Below, in pieces: positions 20,901 to 44,412 of a stretch of 64,000 nucleotides of DNA. Origin of the DNA: Liolophura sinensis (taxonomy: Eukaryota > Mollusca > Polyplacophora > Chitonida > Chitonidae); contig NC_088303.1 of NCBI RefSeq assembly GCF_032854445.1, positions 27,879,265-27,943,264 of the forward strand, in the 5' to 3' direction. Numbering within the stretch: position 1 is the stretch's first letter; every line of letters begins with the position of its first letter. Position numbers and translations under genes: made by a program. The notes beneath the pieces were generated by a model. That model did not search any database. It had not been told where the DNA came from and saw nothing but the letters and a program-made list of their open reading frames with translations.

Positions 20901-23900
20901 CACAGCGACCGCATTGGCGAAAGGCTCCTGTGTCATTGCACCTCTGGTATGCTATCCCCCTCTGCCACAGAGACCCCCACCAACCAAATAATCACCAGCA
21001 AAAATATGACCTCCTTTGGCAGAGGTAATTATGCAGTGACTATACGCAAAGAAGAGAGAGGAACACATAGGCTGTCGCATTAATGGACCTGGCAAAAATC
21101 CAAAGCCAAAAACCCAAATATTTTACAAGAAAAGATTGCATCCTATCAGCACCTCTCAGGTTTTTAACATTCCTTTCAGGTAATGGTTTCATGAGTTCAT
21201 GAGCCACTTTTTACACTCAGTGACACTGATCATCAGCTACCTGGCTCTCACCTGCATGGAGAAATCAGTGGTCAGGCATGCCACAGTGACTGAAGCCTTT
21301 TCAGTGTTGACATCTCCCAGTCTCTCCTGCATGGCCTTGATGTTTTTGGGTGTGATCCAGCCTTCCTCATCTGACTCCTCCTCAGACTCTGACTCCAGTA
21401 AGTCCACACTCAGAGTCTCTCCCTCAGCTAGCCAGTGACTCTCTAACCCATCACCCACATTGACATCCCCTCCACTCCCAGATAAACCATTTTTGTTTAT
21501 ATCAGTAGTCTGATCAACAGTCCTTGCCCCTGTGCTGCTATCACTTGAACCCTGGGCCTCTGAACTCTGACATTTGCCATGAGCATGCTTTGTGTCCTCT
21601 AACCCTAACTGTTGCAGTGGTTCCAGCACTATATCAGCCTTTTCAGCCTTGACTGTGTCTTTATCAGTGTTAGAAGCCCTAGGTGTTGAGCTTGACAACC
21701 CTGAAGCAATCTCTGTGCTGGAATGGAAATCTTCTTCCTTTCCTGTATTAGAGGCAGTGTCTGTTGTCAATGTCTTCTGCAAAATGTTCAAAGGCACACA
21801 TGATTCCTGACATACAAATGTCCGTCAGATGCATACGTATGGCATAAGTTAAAAGATAATATGTTTGTCCCTACTTCAACCAGGATTCTTCATTGCCCTT
21901 AGCTTGACATACACTTGCCACATCTGCAGGCCATGCCCGCACAGGGGCTCTCACTTCAATTACACTTACCTGTTTATCTCCTTTCTTGTCCAAGTAAAAA
22001 CCAGCAATCTCAGCAGGATTGTCTAACAATTTCCGTGCTGTTATAAGTTCTCCCTACAAGGAAAAGCATAATAAAAACCAAGAGCGCAAAATAAACTGCC
22101 CATTGAGTGGGTGGCACTGGCTGAAATGAAGGTGTGAGGAATTGTAAGAGATCAACTCAAGTTTATCCTGAATATTCACTGCAGATTTAAAGCACAGTTT
22201 CCTTGAAAGATGCCTGAAAGTTTCCCTGTGCAACCCTTGGAGGACAAATATGCATCAAGTCATTAACATTATCCCAGAGCTTTCAAAATACAGTGGTTAA
22301 CAGACTCTGGCTTCATATCTTCTCCCAGTGTTGAAAGCCTTTCTCTACCAATGTGGATGTGCTTTTGCTTATTTCTCTGTCAAATTTTTCTCATTTCTTG
22401 AGTACAATTCAAGAAAAGACTGAAAAAAAAAAAATCACAAACTTTCATCTAGATTGTCTTCTGAAAGCTGTCTTTTACCACTGTATTGGCTATTGTTACA
22501 GAACACCCCCTTGCTAATCAATTGTACACAGGTTGATGAACAGCACTGGGGTTACCTTTTTCTGTGGCTGTTGTCTGATGTTCTCTGTCCCCACCCACTC
22601 CTTCTGCAGCTGGTAAGTTAGGGCTATCACCTTCAGGTCAGTAGCGGACAGGCTGCGGTAGTCCCCTGTCTTCTTAGCAAACTCCGTCACTGAAGTCAGA
22701 ACAATTCACATAATCATCACTAAAGCAGAGCAATTAACATAATCATCATTAAAGCCAGGAACACATGGACCAAAGAGAAAATCACAATCAATGAAGTCTG
22801 AACATATTAATGGAAATCAGAACAGCGTAATCAGTGAAGTGGTCACGGTTTAGTACATGTACCTACCAAACTTGATAGCCTCTGCAGGAGGCTCCCTGGA
22901 CTGTAGTGTGTATGGCAAAACCTGCAGTCTCTCTCTGGTAGCCTGGTCTCGTATTTCTGCCACTACATCAGACAGAGTATAAATACTTTCACCAACCGTC
23001 TGAAAAATATGCAAGCAACAGTTAGTATAAATGACAAAAGACACTAAATCGTTTACAACACATAAATTTGTGTTCCCAACCTTTGAGTTCAAACTCCAAA
23101 AGCCACCATCTTCGCAGTTGTTTCTGTGACCAGTGCATAGCACCCACATGTAAGTATGACTTTTCTTTGTTCACATATACTGTATTTCACGTAAAAATCA
23201 AACCAGAACAGTGAACATCATGATACATTACTTTGCAGCTCTAAATTTCTTCTTTCCCAGTGAAGATATCATCACACCTCCCAACCCAACCTCAAAACAC
23301 CCTTCTAAGATGAATGAAACTCAAACAAAATCAGTAATTAATGACTGAGTGAGTGCTTGGGGTTTGACGTCGTACTTAACAATTTTTCAGTCATATGACG
23401 ACAAAGACATCCTTAGAGTGCATGTAATGTGCCTCCGTGTTGCAGGATGGATTACCACCACTCTTTTATCTAGTGCTGCTTCACTGAGACGACTTACATA
23501 AGGCAAGTAAGACCACTCCTCCGAGCCATCATACTGATATGGGTCAACCATTTGTTGCACTATCCCCTTCATGCTGAAGTTACAATTTCCTCTTTTAAAG
23601 TCTTAGGTGTGACGACCCAGGACTGTACCCTGGATCTAACGCTCCTGAAGCCGATGCTCTACCAACTGTGCTATCAGGGCCAGTCGGTAATGAATGAATG
23701 ATTGATTATGGCTTAGCCCCACAACTGAGTAACTTAGTCCTGGGCCACATTTTAAGTCAAATGCAGTAACAGAAGGCACATTCAGGTACTGTCACTTTTA
23801 CTGCCAAGATTGTGGATCTGAAGGACCATGCAAGCTGACTGGCACCTTACATCCTTTTGGTTTGCTGACGTGTTTCTATGCAAACATTTGTCAAACAGAT

Positions 23901-25274
23901 GTGTTCCCAATACAAACCCTGGCATGATTATGTATGAATTTTAAGTCTTACTTAACCCTTTTTCAGTTATATGACAAGGAGTCATTAGGTGTGCATACAT
24001 ATACTGTGGATTGTCGACACTGAAGTATCATGCTCAAGACACTGGACATGACACCCACCCAGTTGCATTATACGGGTACCGGGCCAACCAGTCCTGTCAA
24101 ATTTGAAATTCAGTGGCTGGTAGCGATTGATATACCCATGTCAGACTCTGTTTGATTTTGATTTATCTATTTTGATAGGTATTTTACGCCACACTCAAGA
24201 ATATTTCACTTATACGACAGTGGCCAGTACTATGGTGGGAGGAAACCGAACAGAGCCCGGGGAAAACCCACGACTATCCACAGGTTGCTGGAAGACCTTC
24301 CCACTTCCCAGGGTCAGAAAGGAAGCGACTTTGAGGCAAAAATAAATCAGTCTAGTATATGGTCAGGGTTGTTTTAATATATTTGACCAGTGTTAAATGT
24401 TGATTTTCATTGCCTTAAATGAACTAACCACTGACACCTTCAAGGGGAGCAGTCAATTGCCACTTTTTGGCCTGAGTGGGTTCTGATGCAAATGACAACC
24501 CCAACGTGAAATATATGTTGTAACCGTGTCAGGTATTTGGTCTATTTAAATTCTGTAACGCGGGTTGGAAGTAGGTGTCATGTGGCCACCCTAAAACAAA
24601 ATGGCCGCCCAGTGTTAACGCATTACGGTAGGTCACTTTTTGCCACTTTGTAAGTTCCCTAACGACCAGTAAGGCCTAGCTGTACAAAATAACGTCACGA
24701 AAGCTCTGCAGAAATACTCAGACTATCTGGAAAGCTGAAAATTACACAAATCCAACCGATAAAAGACAGCCGGCAGAGGTTCAAAACCAGGCATTTTCCT
24801 GTGCAATAACGTTAGGAGGACTGTTTTCTTCACCCACGCCATTTGTTATTAAGGAGATTACGTGTCTCTTGCTTCCGATCCTTCTTACAGAATGCCGAGT
24901 TTTTAAAACCCAAAACAAGCAGTTTGATCAATTTCCAGCTTTTCAAAGAAATTCAATGACCTGTACATAAATTCCCGTTTTTTAATGAAGTGAAATTTTA
25001 AATTAAAATTTCATGACTCAAGGATTTCCTAAGGATGCGTGAGCTCTGAACAAGGCGACATGATCGCGAAAACAGGACCACTTCCAATGCCTATAACTAT
25101 AATCAGAAAGAATACTGGTGTTTCCTACAAAGCTATTGTAAGAGCCACTACTGCAGCATGTAAATCGCAGAATAAAACTGTCTGTTATCTTCTTTTTACC
25201 TGTATGTTTGCATTTTTAATAAACGCCCCGGAATCTACCACCACGTGTTTCACCTTCTGAAATGGCTCCATCAT
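17986..25274 (-). CDS. NOB1: RNA-binding protein NOB1 (20S pre-rRNA endonuclease), 8 exons
   Basis: The PIN-domain endonuclease that makes the final cut at the 18S rRNA 3' end in cytoplasmic pre-40S particles. Exons in coding order: 25200-25274, 22867-22999, 22556-22689, 21970-22053, 21252-21776, 20445-20542, 19256-19397, 17986-18246. All introns are GT-AG and phases agree; 483 residues (human 412). The 25-codon first exon encodes HVVVDSGAFIKNANIQ with the first PIN Asp (14). VVAEIRD (Glu40) and LSATDLKVIALTY (Asp87) give the other acidic PIN residues. WITPKNIKAMQERL and CLTTDFSMQ precede the zinc ribbon CFAC/CPHC (Cys345, 348, 360, 363), and the C-terminus is basic. The extra length sits in the 175-codon exon 5, rich in Ser, Thr, Asp and Glu, which is probably a disordered linker. 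The ATG at 25271 has the best start context (A at -3, G at +4); another in-frame ATG lies at 25283. Confidence 0.95.
18380..18568 (+). mobile_element. SINE, family A, in NOB1 intron 7
   Basis: CACCAATGTGGTCACAGAGTT, GCAACCTGCGGATGATCATG and GAGTGAAATATTCTTGAGTA match the family from B-box region to tail, ending in ACATAAATAAAC. It is antisense to NOB1. The first part of the head is weak. Confidence 0.75.
18900..19256 (-). repeat. Degenerate 45-60 bp tandem repeat opening NOB1 intron 7
   Basis: Read in the NOB1 sense, units start AAGGTCAGT(A/T)TTG and continue with TTTGTACTGAA- or TTTGTAGCGAGAAAGG-like segments. The first unit begins at the exon 7 splice donor itself (CTGAAG/GTCAGTATTG, boundary 19256/19255). 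AAGGTCAGT recurs exactly at 19203-19211 and 19025-19033, with one-base variants (AAGGTTAGT, AAGGTCATT) elsewhere. About six units are recognisable and they are old. Confidence 0.65.
20798..20965 (-). mobile_element. SINE, family A, in NOB1 intron 6
   Basis: On the plus strand TTTATTTGATTGGTGCTCGG leads into CCATGGCCATCCACAGGTTA, GGCCAGAGAGGAAGCATGAG and GAACTCACAGCGACCGCATT, the reverse complement of the family body and B-box region. The usual central and tail segment between TTGGTG and the CTCGGGGGAAACC core is missing (an internal deletion). Confidence 0.7.
23342..23690 (-). mobile_element. tRNA-derived SINE, family B, full length in NOB1 intron 1
   Basis: On the plus strand it starts with the tail (GTGAGTGCTTGGGGTTTGAC, then GTCGTACTTAACAATTTTTC) and ends with the tRNA-like head (CCTGGATCTAACGC and GCTCTACCAACTGTGCTATC). 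It matches the copies at 553 and 28313 along its length. Confidence 0.75.
23936..24105 (-). mobile_element. SINE, family C, partial copy in NOB1 intron 1
   Basis: The reverse complement reads GACTGGTTGGCCCGGTACCC, GACTGGTTGG, AACTGGGTGGGTGTCATGTCC and CCTAATGACTCCTTGTCATA, matching the body and tail of the copy at 11075-11345. The head is absent. Confidence 0.55.
24160..24325 (-). mobile_element. SINE, family A, in NOB1 intron 1
   Basis: CACACTCAAGAATATTTCAC, CTATGGTGGGAGGAAACCG and CACAGGTTGCTGGAAGACC on the plus strand are the reverse complement of the family A 3' half. The tRNA-like head is missing. Confidence 0.75.
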
Positions 25275-25283
25275 AATATTCAT

Positions 25284-28200
25284 TCCTTGACAGATCTAAC
25301 TCTCCTGCACATGGCTGCTGTGAATCACTGAACCACATATTGTGACACCTCTGCTTCAAAGAGTTGTTGCTGTAAAATTTTCATGTGATATTCCTGGTCC
25401 GTACATTATTAAAATATGTGCAAGAAATTGTCAGTTAAATTAACACGAATTTATTCGGTGTTCGTTTAATTCATCTTACTTTTTGAGTTATTTTTGACTT
25501 CCTCTCTCTTCCGCGTGACTGTGGATTTACGTCATGAGTCACATGACATTGTCGAGTTAATGGTGGCAAAGCTGTCGAGGAGGTAAATACCGTAGCAACT
25601 TTGACGTTTGTGTTCTTGTACAGGACACTTAGATTCACTCTTATGTAAGTATTTCTGGAAATCAGAACTTTACGTTCCAACTGGCAGAAGGGTTTTGACA
25701 AAAAAGAAATCTATATTACTTTTAAGGCTTTTTTCAAGATGGCGCATCTTAGTAAATGACACAGTTCATTCTCCAGTACACGAAGTGGTCAGATATAGGT
25801 CGGTGATCAGCATTTGTTTTTATCGTGATGGGTAGGGTCGCCAGTTATGCTTCATGAACACCTTAAGAAGCTCACTTATGTTCTGTAGAAGTATTTTAAT
25901 TACATATTTCTGTTCTCCGTTCGATGTTCGACAATTACTCAACCACAGACATGTCAACCAACTGTTCTAGTGCTTGAATGAACATCAGATGCTACTTGTC
26001 TCATGACGTAACTTTGAGTGTAAATGAAATTTCATACATTTGTTGTCCATTTGAGGTAATAGTTAGATATAATATTGAATTGTGATATAGTAGCACAGGC
26101 TGTTGTCTTGAATGCAGCAACTCGTTTATACCCTATACTAGAATATATCTGAAACCAGGACATCCGTGCACTTGATTTCTACAAGGCAGCCGCAAGCAGA
26201 CAACGAGGTGAAAGATAACATGGGAAGGTATAGAAAAATGGATGACATTGTATGACTGATGATAACCAGAAGTTATAGTATGTAAGACAACAGAACAATG
26301 TTCACAACATACATATAAAGTGTGATCGCCAACAAAACCTGGTTTTGAAGTCGCGACACAGAGTTTTGTATTAACTCCCATGTCATTTAGACAATGTTTT
26401 CGCCCGTGTGTGAGCAAGTAAACATAATTTGGGGAACTCGTCTAAGCCGTTTGCATGTCCTCCACTGATTGGAGCCATCAAACTGAAAGCTATGTCAAAG
26501 TCCACAACAGAACAAAAACTGCCATTATTTTGTTGGAAATGGCTCAAAATCAAACCTCTGTGTGTAACTAGCCGTGAAGCCATGCACCAAGGTAAGGTCA
26601 GAAGAGTCAGCTGATTAGAAGAAAAACTTCTGGAGGTCTGTCGCATTAAAAACAAATAAACTAAAAGGGTCACAGTTTTTGTGTTGAAAATGGATGAAAC
26701 AGTCCGAAAAGAGCGTGTTGTGTAAGTTATCATCTTGAATCCATGTTACCAAGGTTTATTTGAGTCAAACTAGGTGAAATTAAATAATTGAATTTTTTCG
26801 AAATTTGAATGCATGCCTTGAATTTAATGTTTCTGCTTGTTTTAATAGTTTTGGAATTTAATGCAGTATGTAAAGTCAAAGCTTTACTTAGGGGCACTTG
26901 TATTTAACATTTATCTGTTCTAAGCAGTTGCTCTCCGCTGCATTGAAACGATTTTCCATGTTAAATGATCGGCCGCCAATTTCAAGATGATGGACATAAA
27001 CTTCAACAGCTTTGATAGTGTTTGAAAATTTGCAGTGTTGTAACCTGCCACATTGTCTTCACCAGTGAAGCTTGTGGTTTACTGGTCAATGCCCAGCTGG
27101 TTATTGTCAGGACACCCAGGCAGTGTGATTAGCCCCATTTAGATATAATATTAGTATACTGTTTGTTGTGTATCTACTAAATTTATGAAGGCATAAACGA
27201 TGATGATATTTGAAATTAATACCAATGGGTTACATTCAGAAACATAACTTACGTGTTGGCTCAGTCTTTTACCCAACCTGTGTTATGGCGACACCTACCT
27301 TGAAGTGGCCGCTTATTTTGACTCCCATCTCTGGCCATATACGACAGGTTTGGCTGTAGTTGTTGTGTGACTAATACCTTACCGGTATGTCACAAAGAGA
27401 TAACAGCTTAGAAAGATGCAGCAAGGGGTTGACTCTTTGAATGGGTCTCTTTGACTCTTTGATTCTATGGCCACACAACAACTGCTAATATTCAGAATCT
27501 GAATCAAATCTGTGCTTAATTATATATATATATATGTCTGTGGTAATCAACACGGACAACAGCAAATGCAGATGTAAGATACAGACAGTATGCATAATAT
27601 AGAAGAGTGGGATAGAAGAAACTGAATATTGGAATATTGTTATTATCATGAGTAGGACATAACAACAGATAAAAGTGACAAAGTGAATTACTAAATGATA
27701 TTTGACTTCCTGCAGAAATCTTGCAAAAGCTAGTTTGCTTTTGCAAACAGGGTTTACTAATTGTAGGAAGAAATTGGTCCCTTTTTTTATTGTTTATTTT
27801 GATGCATGCTAATATAAAACTCATCCGATACTTGGTGAAAATGGAGGGTAGAGCGATAATTTACCTTCTTGTATCAGTTCAAAACTGGTGAAAACACCTG
27901 CATCACAAGAACAAAGAAATCTGGTGTAAAGTATCAGGCTATGTGTTTAATTTTACATACTCCTACACCGAAAATCATTGTTAGTTCATTACATAGCCTT
28001 GCGATTGCCGTTGACATATTACTAATGACATTTGAGTTTGTCCTGGCAGACGTTTGCTCTCGGCCTAATCTGAATGAAACAAGAGCAACGGCCTGCTAAA
28101 ACAGTACTGTTACGACTTTGATACAGCTGTTGTCATGGTGGTAGAAAAAAAAGTAGATTTCCATCTGTCACTACACTCCATAAGTGAAGGATTCCTCATT

Positions 28201-29803
28201 ATGATGTTAACAAGAATCAGATAATTAAATAAATAGATATGATGATGGTCTACACCTAATAGTTTATATGTCATTTGCGAAGGGGTATACATATAGGTAG
28301 TAACCACATTCAAAGTCACACCTAAGACTTAAAAAGAGAAAGTTGTAGCTTCTTCACTTGGCGTTCAGCATTAAGGGGATAGTGCAGCGACTGGTTGACC
28401 CGTATCAGTATAATAGCTTGGGCAGGGCGGCTTACTTGCCTTCAGTAAGTTGTCTCAGTGAAGCAGCACTAGATAAAAGAGCGGTGGAAATCCGCCCTGC
28501 AACAAGGAGACACATTGCACGTACATGTACCCTAAGGACTCCTTCGTCGTCATATGACTGAAAAATTGTTAAGTACGACGTTAAACCCCAAGCACTCACT
28601 CACTCACTCAAACAGTCTACAGACTCTTTTTTTTGAATATTTGATTCTGTGTTAAAGTATTTGATAGCTAAGTTAACAGTAACATATACATAGTATGTAG
28701 GTCAGTATGACCACAATGGGACAGTGTACATCAGACTTGCATGTATTCACACTATTTAACGAGTATACACTACATTATGTAGTGTCCGTGCTTTGTTGTA
28801 GTCCGTGTTCTAAAAATACTGGCATAACCGTATGGGTGATATACTCTTATCACCCATCAGCATTTTGTGGTATGTGTACACTGGTACAGATTCATTTACT
28901 GAGTGAAGGATTACCTGTAGTAAGATACCAGTAATAAACCAGACACTTCAGGGATTTTATAACAAAATAGTAGGGGTCACAAATTAAAGATTGTTTACTT
29001 TACATGGACTGGTGTGTACACGAGCCTTGCATGACTGTGTTTGCCTTTTATAAGCCCCAATCCGAACATAAAAATCTCTAGTCATCCAGAGCTTTCTCTT
29101 GTGTAGTAATTCAGTGTCTGTGAATTGTGTGCATGAAATTGGTTCATTGCATTCAAGAATGTGAAAAAGTAAAAAGGACTTATTATGGGTCATTTTTCGT
29201 ACTTCCTTTGATCACATCAGCAACTATCCATCACCATTGAGAATAGACACGAGATAAAGTGAGAAAGTTCTCATGATATGTGTATGGCGTGTACTTTTCA
29301 GTCGGCCATCACTAGACACATGTAAGGCCTTGCCTGTTTCTGGAAGGGCGATCTTAGACCAGTGCTCTCCTAATGTGTACTACCAACCAGGATGTGAATT
29401 TGTACCAGATACCGGGACAGAACACTCAGGCTTTCACCGGTAAGCAGTTTATTGGACTTGTACAATTTATTGTATAAACCCTACAATGAGTTATTTGTGT
29501 AATATGTCTTGTAGTACTTGTACACTGACACGTTTAATTTTATGACTTAGCAGATCTATTTATATCACATTTATTCACAGTCCTTTGGCTCCATAAGAAA
29601 ATAATCCACTTTTGAGACCCATCTTTACAACCACATAATGATAATACATTATCATGTTACATGTAGGCTTTTTGAATATAGTTTGTGTCAATATCAAACA
29701 TTTAGGACTGAATCATCTACAAATGAATATTATAGGCCACAGATCTTCCGATGAATGGAAATTTATGGTAATGTTGTTTTACGTAGGTTGACATAAAAGA
29801 AAA
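25284..29803. other. Gap between divergent NOB1 and WWP1
   Basis: The NOB1 promoter should lie at the left edge. The WWP1 promoter and 5' UTR exon(s) should lie in the right part; an acceptor-like TTTTACGTAG ends 18 bases before the WWP1 ATG, so at least one upstream noncoding exon is likely but was not located. The stretch holds a family B SINE at 28313-28614 and a short (TA)n run near 27520. No other conserved coding exon was recognised. Confidence 0.5.
28313..28614 (+). mobile_element. tRNA-derived SINE, family B, lacking the head
   Basis: AAGTCACACCTAAGACTTAA, CTTGGCGTTCAGCATTAAGG, GCACTAGATAAAAGAGCGGTG and TTGTTAAGTACGACGTTAAAC match the family body and 3' end, and the tail is CACTCACTCACTCA. 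The pol III head is missing. It is one of the better preserved bodies of the family. Confidence 0.75.
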
Positions 29804-42672
<12,869 letters not shown>

Positions 42673-42714
42673 AGAGTTCAGCTACAAATTTCACATTTCT
42701 TTGTTGTGCACAGT

Positions 42715-42895
42715 CTGCAGGTCTTCACAGCAGGAGTATGCCTGCGTAACAGAGTTATCGAACTTCACAGCAGGACATTGGTCTGCGTAACAGAGTCATC
42801 AATCTTCACAACAGGACTATGCCTGCGTAACAGAGTTATCGAACTTCACAGCAGGACTATGCCTGCGTAACAGAGTTATCAATCTTCCCCAGCTT
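42715..42895 (+). repeat. 40-bp tandem repeat in WWP1 3' UTR, about 4 units
   Basis: The unit joins CTATGCCTGCGTAACAGAGT and TATCGAACTTCACAGCAGGA. It starts about 45 bases after the WWP1 stop codon and lies before the candidate polyadenylation signal, so it is probably in the mature 3' UTR. Confidence 0.85.
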
Positions 42896-43178
42896 AAGTT
42901 TGGGCAGTCATCGCAGCCAGCAGTTTGGGAAGAAAAAAAATATATGGTGATTTCACAAGGGCATTTGTGGAAAAAGAGAGAATTCTTTTTTTTTTTTTTA
43001 TATATATATATTCTGATTCAAGATACTGAACTGTGACAGTTGTGTAAGGAAGGTATATATTATGCATGCATACATTGTCACTGATATAATAACTTGCACA
43101 TATTATATATGTAAATGAAATATATATATATATATATATATAGATATATAATTTGTTTTTTTAAGAGTTTTGTGTATG

Positions 43179-43184
43179 AATAAA
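43179..43184 (+). terminator. Candidate WWP1 polyadenylation signal
   Basis: AATAAA about 510 bases after the stop, just after a (TA)n run at 43110-43150. Longer 3' UTR forms cannot be excluded. Confidence 0.35.
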
Positions 43185-43828
43185 TATATACAGTCTACTA
43201 CTGGTACACCATTATGTAGATTGGCTGTGTAAAGATGGTGTAAAGGTTCGAAGTAAAGCAGATTATTATAAAACTGCATGTAAGATCATATGGTAGCATA
43301 TGGTAGCGTACAGTAGCATACAGGAAGCAAGCCCTAAAGGGATTGCCATTCAAGGGTGAGAATCTAAGTTTGTTATTTCTAATGACTGGGCCATGCAAAT
43401 AAAATCAGGAAGCACTACTTGCAAACCACTAGGTTTTGAGTGGAATATGAATAACTGGGAATGAAAGTGGTTAATTTGTGACCCTGTCAATGATAGAGTA
43501 GGAAAGGCCGAAAATCAACTGCAAACAATTTATGTCAGTTTTTTTTGTTTTTTTGTTTTGTTTTTTTTGTTACGTGCATAGTCAGAATGCTTTTGGTTCT
43601 GCACACCAGACCTTCCTTGCCACTGGATCATCTAACCAGCCCTTTCATTCCAGTAAAAATAACTACTGTTTTCCAATTACCTGTTTTTGAGCTGGTCTGT
43701 AGAAAGTGTTTACTAGGGCAAACCTTTCTTGAGTTTTAATTTGGATTAAGAATTTATGATGGGAATTATAACCAGCAAACATTGACAGGTACTGATTTAA
43801 TTAAGTATAGCTGTAGCACAGTCATAAT

Positions 43829-44412
43829 TTGTTAACAGCTCTGTCACTTGCTGAATTGAGTTTGGATGTGGCATAGTTATAGACAGCTATGTGGCTTGTT
43901 GAATTGAGTTTGGCTGTGGCATAGTTATAGACAGCTATGTGGCTTGTTGAATTAAGTTTGGCTGTGGCATAGTTATAGATAGCTCTGTCACTTGCTGAAT
44001 TGAGTTTGGCTGTGGCATAGTTATAGACAGCTCTGTCACTTGCTGAATTAAGTTTGGCTGTGGCATACATGTAGTTATAGACAGCTCTGTCACTTGTTGA
44101 ATTAAGTTTGGATGTGGCATAGTTATAGACAGCTATGTCACTTGCTGAATTGAGTTTGGCTGAGGCATAGTTATAGACAGCTCTGTCACTTGCTGAATTG
44201 AGTTTGGCTGAGGCATAGTTATAGACAGCTCTGTCACTTGCTGAATTGAGTTTGGCTGTGGCATAGTTATAGACAGCTCTGTCACTTGCTGAATTGAGTT
44301 TGGCTGAGGCATAGTTATAGACAGCTCTGTCACTTGCTGAATTGAGTTTGGCTGTGGCATAGTTATAGACAGCTATGTGGCTTGTTGAATTGAGTTTGGA
44401 TGTGGCATGTAT
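43829..44412 (+). repeat. 48-bp minisatellite downstream of WWP1, about 12 units
   Basis: The unit reads GTTATAGACAGCTCTGTCAC then TTGCTGAATTGAGTTTGGCT then GTGGCATA. Two recurrent variants (AGCTCTGTCACTTGC and AGCTATGTGGCTTGT) occur; the second is at both ends and the first in the middle. As 48 is a multiple of 3, open frames over it are repeat artefacts. Confidence 0.92.

Noticed and set aside
24580-24860. Possible NOB1 first exon or CpG-rich promoter near the AAAATGGCCGCC motif
   Set aside because: The true first exon with HVVVDSGAF was found at 25200-25274, and no splice-compatible conserved exon is present here.
43822-44360. Repetitive open frames on the minus strand
   Set aside because: They arise from the 48-bp minisatellite; different frames are open in parallel and no protein similarity is seen.
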